NCBI GenBank assembly: GCA_037447605.1
Contig: CM074809.1
Coordinates: 4,075,488 to 4,139,487, forward strand
Direction of reading: 5' to 3'
From: Zygnema circumcarinatum
Lineage: Eukaryota; Streptophyta; Zygnematophyceae; Zygnematales; Zygnemataceae
Length of the DNA: 64,000 nucleotides
Shown here piece by piece: positions 32,951 to 42,966 of this stretch. The notes beneath the pieces were generated by a model that ran no database searches, was not told the origin of the DNA, and saw only the letters and a program-made list of their open reading frames with translations. Both the position numbers and the translations under genes were made by a program. The stretch's first letter is position 1, and each line of letters opens with the position of its first letter.

Positions 32951-35895
32951 TCAGACAACTGAAGCCTCCCACCGCTCACGAAAGAGCCGGAACTCCTCCT
33001 GGCATCTGGACCTCACCTGAAAAAGAGTTGTCACGAAGCGACAAGGTTAGAGCCAAAGTCTTAATGGGGGACTCCTAGCCACTGTCGGTATGACTTCTAG
33101 CACGGTTTCCTTTCCAGAATTAAGCTTCCTTCTTCGTTCTTCAAAGGTCAACCCACTGAAAGAAGCTCCTTGACGAATAAAGTGATGGCTTGCGAGCTTA
33201 CCATGTCTCTCGATTTCTCTCCCAAGTTCGACGAGAGTCCTTTACCGAGAGAGCGTGTGCTTTGATGCACGATCCACTCCTTGTCCACCACCCCTATGCT
33301 CTCATGGGGCAGGCCCTCCACACACGACCCCAGTTGGAAGTCGATGCCCCACCCATGCACCAAGTCATTCTGCACATCACATGATGATGATGGTCAGATG
33401 ATGATCACGATATCCTCGGCCTCCTTCCGTTCCCTACAGTGGCATTACGGACCAGAGGGGCATCATAGCATACATTGCGGATGGAGGGAGTATAAGAATA
33501 CCTGAATCATGTGCCAGACGCACCGCCAAGCACGCCTCGAGAAGACTGGAGCCATAATCTCGACAAACCTGCACTTGCATCGCGGAAAATACAACGTGCT
33601 GTCATTTGCAGAATGTTACAAAGAGAAATTCTCAAGTCTTTTCCCTCTTTTTCCGTTTTTTCCTCTTTTCTCTCTTTTCCCCGTTTTCCCTCTTTTCCCT
33701 CGTTTCCCTCTTTTCCCCCTTTTCCCTCTTTTCCCCCTTTTCCCCCTTTACCCCATTTTCCCCTTTTTCCCGCTTTTCCCTCGTTTCCCCCTTTTCCCCT
33801 TTTTCCCCCATTTTCCCTTGTTTCCCTCTTTTCCCTCTTTTCCCGCTTTTTCCTCGTTTCCCTCGTTTCCCTCTTTTCCCCCTTTTCCCGTTTATCCCGT
33901 TTTCCCCTCTTTTCCCTCTTTTCCCTCTTTTCCCTCTTTTCCCTGTTGCATCCCGGTGCATCCAATCCGCAATAGCCTCCATGGTTGACCGTACATGAGA
34001 TAAAAGGAGGGCTATCAGGGGCAAATGAGGTATTAGTGGTTCAACTTTGTTTTCGAGCTATAAAGGAAGCGGTTATGAGGTCACCCTCCACATGGCGGCA
34101 CCGGATTGGCCTTGTCGCAACGCTCCCTCCAAGATCGACTCTGGCTTGTGAAGTGGTGAACATCGACGCTGCCAGGCTGTCGCCGTGTGATTGGGTATGA
34201 TAACTTTGTCGTATTGTCAATTGCAGGCTGCGATATCTGCAGACTATGCTTCTCCACTATCTCCATGTATCTGCGTGAGTCACATTGAAGTACAACAGTA
34301 GTCAATTAGCCCTATCACGAGACTTCTATGGGTGAAGCTTCCAATTGATCATTCGTCGACAATACATGTTGCCGGTAACTGAATTAGGGGGCTACCAACG
34401 AGACCTCAAAACGGTCGGAAAGTGGTGTCGCCATACCGAGTCCCATGGAAATTATCTATGCCTAGGTCCTCATCCCAGAGAAAAATGTAATCGTAGGCCT
34501 GTACCACAGCTGGATGAAGAAACCGCTTAGCAAACCACCTGCAAATCATCCTTCCAGGAAATTTAGAAGTTCTTTTATTTCTGTTTTTTTTAGAGAGCTT
34601 TTCCAAGTTCTTGGCCTTCTGTAGTCCACTTCCATGATTTAAAAACGTGCGTACGAACAGGAGAGCATGTGTAACAGCGCACCATTTGGTTTGTTGAAGT
34701 GCTCCCACGTGGACTGCCCTTTCACTCCACTCAAGATCACTCCATTCGCTGATAGCATTGTCATAGTGGAAAATCACACGTGTGAAATTTTCCTCAGGAA
34801 ACTGCGGCGCAACAATTGAAGCACAGTTCAACATGGCCATCCACTGAAGCTGTACTAGCTGGTGCCAGAAAAAACTACATTTAACATGTAGGCTTCATTC
34901 ACAATTCCGCTCTAACTGCTAGAAATCGGGCCTTCGATTTTTTTTTTAGCCCCGTACCTTCTTTATCATGGCATCCACATTCTGTTTCTGTTTGAGCCCT
35001 GCCGCAATGACTAAGAGCCCGCGGGGATGATATCTTAAATCCTGCACAACGAGCATAAGTTTGAGATTCTTAATCCATCCCAACACGTTGTTTCATATAA
35101 AAAACGCAGCACACACAGGTATCGCCCAGAAAAGACCAAATGAGCACATTACAGCGCCTATAGCTTCGGTTTCTAAGGTCTTGAAATTTATCTGTCCACC
35201 CCTATTCAATACCTCCTCTGGAGCTCCCCACTGTCGTCGCAAGTACATGTCAGAATACGCTTCGATCATCCTACTCGGCAATTTCTCCAGCCCGTCTCCA
35301 TCTCCTTCCCCCTTTGCAATTTTTATAGCAGCTGAAGTACAAGTGCAATTGTTCCTCTCGGCTTCATTTGAATCAAGATTTTCCAAGGGACCCGTCGGCT
35401 TGCCCTCAACTTCCCTTAACAATCGATGCGTAGAAGACATGAATTTACTGTTTGAAAGAGACTGTTGGTGAAAACCAGCTGGGCGACAAGGCTCCCGGAA
35501 AACCTGTATCACGTAGAATGAAGCATTAGCCGTATAGAGTCGGGAGACAAAAAAATATGATTCCGGTATTGGAGCTTTGAGCAGGTTGCTACATTCAAGA
35601 AATAATTCTTTCTCATTATTATATACGGGAGCTTGCAAACTGAGCTGTACGTGTGTATACGGCGTGGAAACGAAAGCATTTTTTGTAACGCAATCCCTTA
35701 CTGAAAGTTGAAACTGAATTGAAAGTACCCCCTGACCGGAACTTGAAACTGAATTTCACGTTCAGGAGTGCAGAATTGGCAGCATACATTCTTAGAAAAG
35801 TAGCTGCCTGCAAGGAGACCACATAAGAAAGTGGTGAGGGGAATTTTAAATAGGCGCATGGTCTCATTTATCGATATTGGCCAAACATCGGCCAT
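32951..35895 (-). CDS. DUF707 family membrane-anchored protein
   Basis: Plant DUF707 protein (called lysine-ketoglutarate reductase trans-splicing related in old annotations); its biochemical role is not established, and a Golgi-type membrane anchor is likely. Exons in gene order: 35788-35895, 35213-35503, 34958-35041, 34683-34801, 34437-34538, 34085-34270, 33502-33568, 33202-33369, 32951-33016; 396 residues, typical for the family. An N-terminal hydrophobic segment (LTTFLCGLLAGSYF) acts as signal anchor. Family strings follow: SDMYLRRQWG, VIFHYDNAISEWSDLEWSER, QTKWWFAKRFLHP, YIFLWDEDLGIDNF, LQISQPAID, FVEIMAPVFSRRAWRCVWHM, DLVHGWGIDF and GVVDKEWIVHQ. The first exon follows a ctgcag-type acceptor, so an upstream leader exon is likely. 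The start could also be the Met at 35859. Intron 6 carries a nine-base minisatellite. Confidence 0.92.
33635..33950. repeat. Nine-base TTTTCCCTC minisatellite in DUF707 intron 6
   Basis: About 35 tandem units of the form TTTTCCCTC or TTTTCCCCC with point variants (CGTTT, CTTTT), nearly all in a nine-base register. It is wholly intronic (33569-34084). On the coding strand it reads GAGGGAAAA. Confidence 0.9.
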
Positions 35896-36560
35896 CGGGG
35901 CCTGCAAGTATCCATTGGAGAAGGAACGCAGTCAGTTGCATCCACTGACAACAATCGCCGACATTGTTGACGGCAATGAAAACATTGACGACACTGCATG
36001 ACGCCTGTTTCGTGAGCCTCTTTGTTAGACGTTACAAGATAACAACACTGATTCTGTTCATTCCAGAATATAGAGCTCATACACGTCTTGGCAAAACATA
36101 TTTTGCAATATCGACTGAAATATTGTAGCGAACCAGTTAAGAGACTGCTTCTGAGTCGTTTTTGGATATGCTCACAAATTCACGTTATTTAAAATCCCAT
36201 CTAACCAATGGATAACGTTTCAGTGCTTCTTGTCCCGTCAACTGTTTGGAAAAACTCATTAAGTTTGTCTCTCTGGTGCAATACCTTCAGCTGAATTTCA
36301 GACTCTGCTACGCTCTCCGCTACACTCTACACTTTCTTGCTGCTGCCTTCTCGCGCTCGTTTCACTCTCTCCGCATCTTCCTCTCCTCTGCTCTCACTCT
36401 CCTCTCATCACCGTTTTCCCGTCCTCTCTCCACCTCCCTTGTTCTCGTTTTCCCCCTCCTCCGACACGTGAGAGGCCAGTGATCGGAGAGAGAGGGAGGG
36501 GGAGAAGGAGGGCGAGAGAAAGAGAGACGATGGAAGCGAGGGTGAGCTGAAAGGGACGCG

Positions 36561-36780
36561 CCACGTGGCGACGCCCCAGCCCCCCCCCCCCGGCCCATGC
36601 CACGTGGCAGGCCCCCGCGCCTCGAGGGGCCACATTGGAGCCACCACCCGTCACGTCACCTGACGTGGCACAGCCTGAGAGCCACGTGGCACTTGTGTCC
36701 GCCCATCCGCGTGGGTGACATCTGACGTGTCGCACCGACGCGGCGTGACGTGACATGGTGTGGCAGGCCACGACGTGACA
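36561..36780. promoter_or_regulatory. Cluster of eight ACGT-core (G-box/ABRE-like) elements
   Basis: Within 220 bases lie CCACGTGG (36561), GCCACGTGGC (36599 and 36681), TCACGTCA (36651), TGACGTGGCA (36661), TGACGTGTC (36723), GTGACGTGAC (36745) and CGACGTGACA (36771). A 12-base C run sits at 36580-36591. Plant bZIP and bHLH factors bind such cores, and clusters are typical of ABA-, light- or stress-response promoters. It lies 670-890 bases upstream of DUF707 and 1.0-1.2 kb upstream of the small membrane protein gene. Confidence 0.6.
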
Positions 36781-36831
36781 CCTTTCCCCTCTGGCGGCGT
36801 TGTTGTTGGCACAGTGCGCTTGGATGGAATT

Positions 36832-36872
36832 CAGGTCCTTGTGTGGCCAGTTCCTCGTGGTTCCCCATGATG
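36832..36872 (-). repeat. Dispersed repeat copy E1 (partial, inverted)
   Basis: It shares AGGTCCTTGTGTGGCCAGTT and CCTCGTGGTTCCCCATGATG with the fuller copy 84 bases downstream. Only this end of the element is present. Confidence 0.6.
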
Positions 36873-36915
36873 GAATGAGGGCGTCGAGAGATGGTGAATG
36901 TTGTGGATATAATTG

Positions 36916-36993
36916 AGGTCCTCTGCGACCAGTTCCTCGTGGTTCCCCATGATGATTTTGTCCATGTACGTATGGCATCGCCATCGTGAGATC
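36916..36993 (-). repeat. Dispersed repeat copy E2 (inverted)
   Basis: Read on the - strand it gives GATCTCACGATGGCGATGCC, then a GTACATGG block, AAAATCATCATGGGGAACCA and CGAGGAACTGGTCGC. It matches copy C almost base for base apart from small gaps. Confidence 0.75.
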
Positions 36994-37430
36994 ATCGTGG
37001 TTTTATGCCACATCTCCCCTTCCCTCCTTTGGACGAAATGGGTGGACTAAGCAGCGGGTGGGTGGTAAGCAGCGTGTTCAACAACAGATCAAACATAGCA
37101 TAGAACATAGCGGCAGGTCGTCATGGAAGGAGCAACGTGCAAAAACGACCCCTTGCATCCAATGTTTACTGACTGATCCTCGAAATGAGTTGTTAAACCA
37201 AAGTACCCCTTTAAAGAACCCCGTCAAATGAAGAAGGTTCAAGCCATGGGGTTGGGATCTTTTAACATAGGGCTGGTCTCAGTTGAACCTAAGGTCAGGG
37301 CTTACTGCTCGCATCCCTCCCAACTGCGCGGTTCCATTTTCAACCTCTCAATGAACCCTCAAACATCTTCCTCCTTTCAATGAATAATAAGAATTGCATC
37401 AACGATTCAACCATTGGGTTCAAGGTTTGC

Positions 37431-37453
37431 CAACCATTGTCAGCCAATGGTTG
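37431..37453. repeat. Perfect hairpin CAACCATTG-5-CAATGGTTG
   Basis: A nine-base stem with a five-base loop. It is followed by two more CAACCAT words and by CAGCCAAGCG (37486 on). A related, slightly degenerate arrangement lies at 43522-43580. It contains CCAAT/ATTGG cores. Confidence 0.55.
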
Positions 37454-37650
37454 TAGCCACTAGCAACCATTGAAAAGGCAGCCAGCCAAGCGCGGCTAAT
37501 CGCAACCATCGATTGGCGGCGGAGCAAGCAAAGAGTGGCTAGGCCATGACCGGCAATCCAACGGTCCGCCCACTTCCTGCCGGGTCTGCCCACCCTCGAG
37601 CCGTCCGATCGAGCCGTGCCAAGTGTCGGCGGCGCGGGGGTCCCGTGCCA

Positions 37651-37659
37651 AAACCCTAA
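37651..37659 (+). promoter_or_regulatory. Telo-box AAACCCTAA
   Basis: Plant telo-boxes mark promoters of ribosomal and translation-related genes. This one lies about 125 bases before the start codon of the small membrane protein gene. The role is inferred. Confidence 0.5.
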
Positions 37660-37782
37660 GCCCGGAACAGACCTGCCCTGCCCTGCCCTCCCATATAGTT
37701 GACACAGGCGGCCGTGGTAGAGCTGGTCTTGCAAACGCACGCCTGGGAGGGAGAGAGGGACTTGGGCGGGAAGGTGGGCGCG

Positions 37783-38408
37783 ATGGCTCTTCGGGGCCGC
37801 TTCGGCGCCTCGTCGGGGGAGATTATGCGCGAAGACGCCCATCCCTGCTCTCTGCATGTGAAGGCCTTCAGCTCGCTGGGAGCGCTTTTCGGAGGCATTG
37901 TCGGCATGCCGTTCTGCTACATGCACTATGGTATGCTTGCTGCCGGGACCCTTCTGTGTCGATTGTTTCTTCACCATTCGTCCCTTTGCCACCCGTTCGC
38001 GATTGTCCTTTTCTGGCAACCAAGGCTTGTAGGTTCGGAAAATTTGCTGATTTTGGTCTGAAAGATAGTCTCCTCGTGAGTGTCTACGATTTGGACGTTT
38101 GTTTCATGTTTTCAAGAGTTGTTTGACCGCTCTTGTTCGCGGGGTAAACACTACCTGCTAGTGCCTTTTCTGTGCTCATTGTCGGTTTGACGTGGATTGT
38201 CTGCTCCTCCCGCGAGGAAGTTCTTAACTCGCTCGTTTTGTCACTCTCCTCCGTTTCAGGTCCTCTGACGACGCGTCCTCGGCTGATGAGGTGGTCTGCG
38301 GTTGGTGCGGCGAGCTGTGCTGCAGTTTCAGCCCTCCACAGTCTTCTTTGGGAGCCGGCATGTGAACCGCAGAATGTCGCCGCCTATGATCACGTGAAGA
38401 AAGGCTAA
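37783..38408 (+). CDS. Small protein with two predicted membrane segments, family not recognised
   Basis: Two exons, 37783-37930 and 38260-38408, joined at gtatgc/tttcag with the phase kept; 98 residues. The N-terminus is polar (MALRGRFGASSGEI). A first hydrophobic segment covers about residues 29-47 (AFSSLGALFGGIVGMPFCYM). A short basic loop (TTRPRLMR) leads to a second segment at about 58-76 (WSAVGAASCAAVSALHSLLW), and the tail is polar (ENVAAY-like, ending DHVKKG). This is the layout of small inner-mitochondrial or plastid membrane proteins, but I recognise no family. A telo-box and CT/GA-free GC-rich promoter lie upstream. Clean splicing and the membrane pattern argue for a real gene; conservation cannot be checked here. 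Confidence 0.6.
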
Positions 38409-39880
38409 ATGACTAGTTCTTCATATTGTTGAGAAGCGTGCGTTTCTGGAAAGCCTCTTAGGGATCTTCAACGCTTGAGGTAGGTCGTCCTTCCTCAGGA
38501 CGCAATTGAGTCGTTGCTTCGGGTAGTTGTACACACTGAAGTTACGTCAGGAAAGCCCGATTCCATTTTGAAAGAGTTTAAGGCAACTTTGTTGGAGGTA
38601 TCGCGGCCTTTTTCGTCTGAATCATGGCTGGTCGGTTTCCTCTCGTTCCCTGTTGCCAACAATATGGTCTTTCCCTTGAATGATTCCCCTTCCGCGGATC
38701 ATTTGTCTGGGCGGTGGCCTCGACAACCACTTGACGACCAATATTACATATTCTTATACCATGCTACTCTTGCAAGAGTTTGAAGCCAAGAGAATGATCC
38801 TCCCCACCTTGATCCTTGCAGGGCGCCGGATTGGATTCTTTGGCCTGACTTGTTATGTATTGGCTTGATGCCTTCAGCCTGCTGTCATAATCTCTCGTCA
38901 GGTGAGACGACTGCTCTGAATTCCTGTTTGTTTTGGAATCACGAATCAAGTTCTCTTGTGTGGGTATTGTTTTCTCTGCCTTGCTTGTTGGCAGGTTTTA
39001 ACTAGTTTGCTGTTTTTGTTATTAAGGTATGTTTGGACATGTTGCTGATTTGTTTAGCATGTCTGTACATATTATATTGAAGGAGCTTTTTGAATTGATG
39101 ATCTGGTCGAGAATCGTGTCTGTCCTCTGCAGCCCTCATTTCTTAGTAAGGAATCTGGTTGGGTTAGTAGGTTGCTACTGACTTTGTATGTCTGCTGCTG
39201 TTCTACCATCTTTGGCGGCATTGATGATATAAGGTCTTGTCTGCAGTCACCAAAATTTGGTGTCATTGAAGAAAGACGTAACCTTTGGCTGTGGTTCTGA
39301 GCTGCCAATCCGGCTTTTTCTCTGCTTCCCCTTTTATAATTTTTCTGCATGTTTGCTTGCAGCCCTGTGGTTCGTTTACGGTCGTGGTTGCGCTGACCGA
39401 AGCGCAATATCTTATGTGATTGATCTGGGGCTGTGTTTGTCTTGCTTTGTGCCTCATGTTGCTTATGGAGCTGGCGCGTTCTACTTGTCTGTGTGCGTGT
39501 CCCTCAGGGTGTTGAAAGTAAGAGTGAGCACGATGACGATATTATAAGAACGGCCTTCTGAATTACATTGATGTTTTTCTCACTCCTACTCATTCTGAGT
39601 GCTCACTCCGTTCATTGTAAATGTTTACAAAGGTGAAGACTGCGTGAAGTGCTGTTTATAGATCAGCGTTTACTTCTTTGGCAATTAGTGGTGTTATTGC
39701 TCTACTGTCGAAGGTTGAGCCGTGACATCAAGGAAGTCAAGGCAGTGTTCCGAGGGAAGTTAGGATGCGAAGGATGATATAAATCTAATTATGGGTAATT
39801 TGCAACTGATTTCCATGATGCCCAACCTTGGAGACCTGACGCATCCTTCCCTTGTGCAAGATAGAAAATGAGAAATTGGA

Positions 39881-39989
39881 CGGCTATGGATATCATGCTG
39901 TCCGTCTTTGTTTGCCCTTGTTGTGTTCCCATTCGGCTATGGATATCATGCTGTCCGTTTTTCTTTGCCCTTGTTGTGTTCCCATTCGG
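39881..39989. repeat. 53-base tandem duplication
   Basis: Two nearly identical units beginning CGGCTATGGATATCATGCTG at 39881 and 39934, each ending TTGTTGTGTTCCCATTCGG. They differ by two or three bases, so the duplication is recent. Confidence 0.9.
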
Positions 39990-40921
39990 AAGTTTTGATG
40001 AGACTGCCGAAGCGTGCTAGCCGCGATGTTGACTGTGGAAATTGTTTGTGTTGCAGTTTCCAGGGAGTGTGTACCTGTGGCGGATGAGAAGCTGGCGAGG
40101 CTCGGGCACGTTTCAATTGCTCGTGGAGTCGTACTGAGTTGAAGATGAAGGCCTTTTGATTTTTTTTTTTGCATAGCTCAGATTCAGAACGGTGACAGTT
40201 TGCTGCACATGCCGGTTCGGGATAATGCTGTGATTCAGCCAAGCTGTAATTTATTTCTGGGCTGGAAATGCCTTTTCAGTTAAAAAAATAAAAGAAATAC
40301 CGAAAATAAGATCAAAACCGTGCGCCTACCATGTAACTTTGTCACATCCAGCCAATTACTGTTTTCGATGTGTACTTTGTAATGTGCTGATGTTTGGCGC
40401 CCACAATCACCATGTGGTGATGGTTATTTGCACCTGCAGGTCCAATTACTGAGGGCTTTAACCCCCATCATGTATGAGAACCCCGGTGCTAATTACTGTT
40501 TTTGGTTCGGTTTACACCAAATGTCCCCTGTGAATTACCAGTCTACTCCCCATGATGAGATTTGATCTAGACTGAGGCACATCGCAAGCGAGAAGTGGCA
40601 CACCCGTGAGTAGAGCAAATGTGAAACATCTTGGAACTTGATGAAAGAATGCTGGGAAGTTGCTTAGGGCTAAAAGTCGTGTCCAATAGCAGTTCTAAAT
40701 TATGTATGGAACTGTGAGGTAAGAACACAAGACGAGTGGGGCTGCTGCGAAGTCTGACAAACACGGACAGTCGACAGACATTCTAACATTTCCACCGGAA
40801 CTTCTTCAGCACTCCTCTTCGTAAGACAACTCTTTTACGGCCATCCATCCATCCCTAGCGCCGTGCCCCCACCCCTACAGCGAGCGCATTCGACGAAGGC
40901 CGCAGGGAGGGCAGGGAAGTT

Positions 40922-40992
40922 CCAGTCCCAGTCTCAATCCCAGTCTGAGTCCCAGTCCCAGCCGCGGTGAGGCGAGGCGAGGCGAAGCGAGG
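40922..40992. repeat. Hexamer CAGTCC/CAGTCT and pentamer GAGGC repeats
   Basis: About seven six-base units of the CCCAGT type (40922-40962), followed by GAGGC units (40967-40992). They sit directly after the RINGv stop codon in gene orientation. Confidence 0.8.
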
Positions 40993-42966
40993 TCAGCAGC
41001 GGTCCTCGTGCGCGCACGCGCCCCCGCGGCGGCCTCCGCCCGCGCCCGCCCCCGCGGCGACCCCCGCGCCCGCGCGCAGGAGCAGCAGCGCATATAGGGC
41101 CGCGCCCGCCGCGCACAGCGCCGCGAGGATGAGCAGCGCGCCCACCACCGCGCCGTACAGGCACAGCTGCCGCACGCGCGCCATCCGCGGGTCCGCGCCG
41201 CCCGCCGCCTGCCGCGCCCGCCGCGGGGCCTGCGAGAAGGGGAGGGGGGGCGAGCAGAGCCAAGCACTCCAATAAGAGGGCGGTCAGGGACGGGCGGGGA
41301 GGCAACACAGGATGTCGCTGACATCTGTCTGCTTCAAGAGAATGGCGCCAACAGAAGCTCTGCCGACCACTTCGACCGTAGCAGCAAAACTTGCATTTTT
41401 TCTGATCCTTCATTCACATCCTCGAACGTACAATGAAATTGGCAACACTCGCTGAACTGGCTATTTCTCCGACTGAGGCGACAACCGGCAGCATGTTGGA
41501 GTCAACAAAGAAATCATTGCACTACTGACCTCAACTCGTCGCACCTCCGGAAAGTTTGATGCAGGTTTCCTGTAATCCCCCAGCATCTCTATTTGTGAAG
41601 GGTTACTCTCTCCTGAGGCTTACAACCATAGAGGCAGATTTCTACTGTCACGGTGAGTGAAGCATGGCTTTTTAAAATGGTTCGAAGACATTGACGTGGG
41701 AGAGAAAACCTAACTTTTGTACTGCGGACGGGTTGGTTTAACGTGCATCCTTGACTCTGGTTTGTCCTTCCAATCGAGAAGCATTACGATTTTCTCCATG
41801 AACATTTCATCGGAAGGGTCCAACACAACTTTTGAAAGACTGCAATAAGTGCAGTTTTGATTTGAGTGATTGACGCATTTCGGCAGTTTAATGATGAACT
41901 TACAAACAAATTTCACAAATGTTGCTTCCCCGCGTGCTGTGCCAGCGCAAGAGGCACGAGCGATGGGCCTGCCGGAGCTCGCCCTTGCAGTCGCATCCCA
42001 ACATTTCCAAACTCTCGTGCCCTCTCTCCTGACATACTCTGCCAAGAACGAGGCACACATCGCCATGCAGGACCGACCACGAAGATGAATAGGGCGTACA
42101 GTTTTCGCTACATGCATTTACTGGAATGTCACTATGGTCCATAAGCAGTGCACTTGAGGACAGCAAGAACAACAAAAAGGTGACGACTTGATTCTTCGAA
42201 AAAATCCCGAGCATGTGCTCAGGTGCACCCTGCTTGTGATGTGCCGGTAAAAAAATCCAATGGAAACAAGTGGACGATCCTGGATTTTTACCGAGGGTGG
42301 GCGAAGCCCTCTTTCAGCATAAAACACATAAGATAAAATAAAAAATAAAGGTTGAATTTTCAAAACTTGGGGGGGGGGGGTGGCGGGGGGGGGGGGCGCT
42401 TAGCCCTTTCCCAACTTGCATATGTAGGTCCACCACTGAGGGCAACCCTCAGGGGTGCCGCTGAAGTGGGTTGTTTTATGGCGTAGGGAGTCAACCCGTA
42501 CGTTCCACCGTTCTAGATATACACTTATCACATGGCATTCTGTTTTGGACTGTTGAGAACTTGCAGGTGCAGTCTAGTGTAGATCGCCAACGTTAAAAAT
42601 GTCACAATCTAACAAGCTACTTGGCCGTCAAACCGCGGATTATGGACACTTTTCTACAATTCATAGTGATCTGAAATGCCACACGTTTGCAAATTACACA
42701 TATCTAACTTCAACCTGTACTTCAAGTGCCTATCCTTTTCTTAGAGCTCGGTCACCTCAGCTCCGAAACTTCCCCATCAGCTAGGCCACAAGTCGCCATC
42801 TGATGGTTTGGTTCCGAGTCGGAATGGTCCAACGGGGACGGTTCCAAGTATCTGACCTGCAAACGTCTCCGCTGAAATCAGCAATGGATGACGTTGTGGC
42901 ATCCACAATAACTGAAAACCGCTCCCTTTGAGCCACGCCCTCCTCCCGCCCTGCACTGGAAGCCAT
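40993..42966 (-). CDS. RING-CH (RINGv) membrane E3 ubiquitin ligase
   Basis: RING-variant proteins (MARCH type) transfer ubiquitin at membranes. Exons in gene order: 42857-42966, 41904-42038, 41788-41839, 40993-41229; 177 residues. The C4HC3 motif starts at residue 36 with CRVCQE, continues through LGCDCKGELRQAHRSCLLRW with the HxxC pair, and ends in the CEIC pair. The AG/A split codon across exons 1-2 restores the first Cys-Arg, which supports the join. The last exon codes for ARVRQLCLYGAVVGALLILA and the following hydrophobic run, a membrane segment, then a Gly/Ala/Arg-rich tail. That exon is extremely GC-rich, unlike exons 1-3. The join to it (gtaatg donor at 41787) is the least certain part, and it could belong to another transcript. 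Confidence 0.78.
42369..42396. repeat. Two runs of 12 G separated by TGGC
   Basis: It lies in RINGv intron 1 (42039-42856). It is C-rich on the coding strand, with obvious G-quadruplex potential on the + strand. Confidence 0.85.

Larger units (their letters stand above)
35896..37782. other. Divergent intergenic region between DUF707 and the small membrane protein gene
   Basis: From left to right it holds a probable DUF707 leader, a pyrimidine tract (36290-36470) followed by a purine tract (36480-36545), the dense ACGT cluster (36561-36780), two dispersed-repeat copies in inverted orientation (36832-36872 and 36916-36993), a perfect hairpin (37431-37453) and a telo-box (37651-37659). No gene is supported. 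Confidence 0.5.
38409..40992. other. Long intergenic stretch, no supported gene
   Basis: About 2.5 kb of T-rich sequence on + after the small gene. A 53-base tandem duplication lies at 39881-39989. Open frames such as 39257-39547 encode hydrophobic residues but have no splice or motif support. The first part may be a long 3' untranslated region or a non-coding transcript. The far end, 40922-40990, is made of short repeats next to the RINGv stop. Confidence 0.4.

Noticed and set aside
33507-34024. Open frames of Lys/Arg/Glu/Gly or Phe/Pro/Ser repeats
   Set aside because: They are produced by the nine-base minisatellite, which is open in several frames and lies inside a DUF707 intron.
36394-37013. 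Minus-strand open frame over the ACGT cluster and dispersed repeat
   Set aside because: It has no motifs or splice sites. The apparent protein similarity to the 26525-26732 frame comes from the shared non-coding repeat.
37420-38019. Minus-strand open frame of 199 codons
   Set aside because: It overlaps the better supported small membrane protein gene antisense. Composition and lack of motifs suggest chance in GC-rich DNA.
39257-39547. Hydrophobic plus-strand open frame
   Set aside because: No splice partner, no family resemblance; T-rich DNA gives hydrophobic translations by chance.
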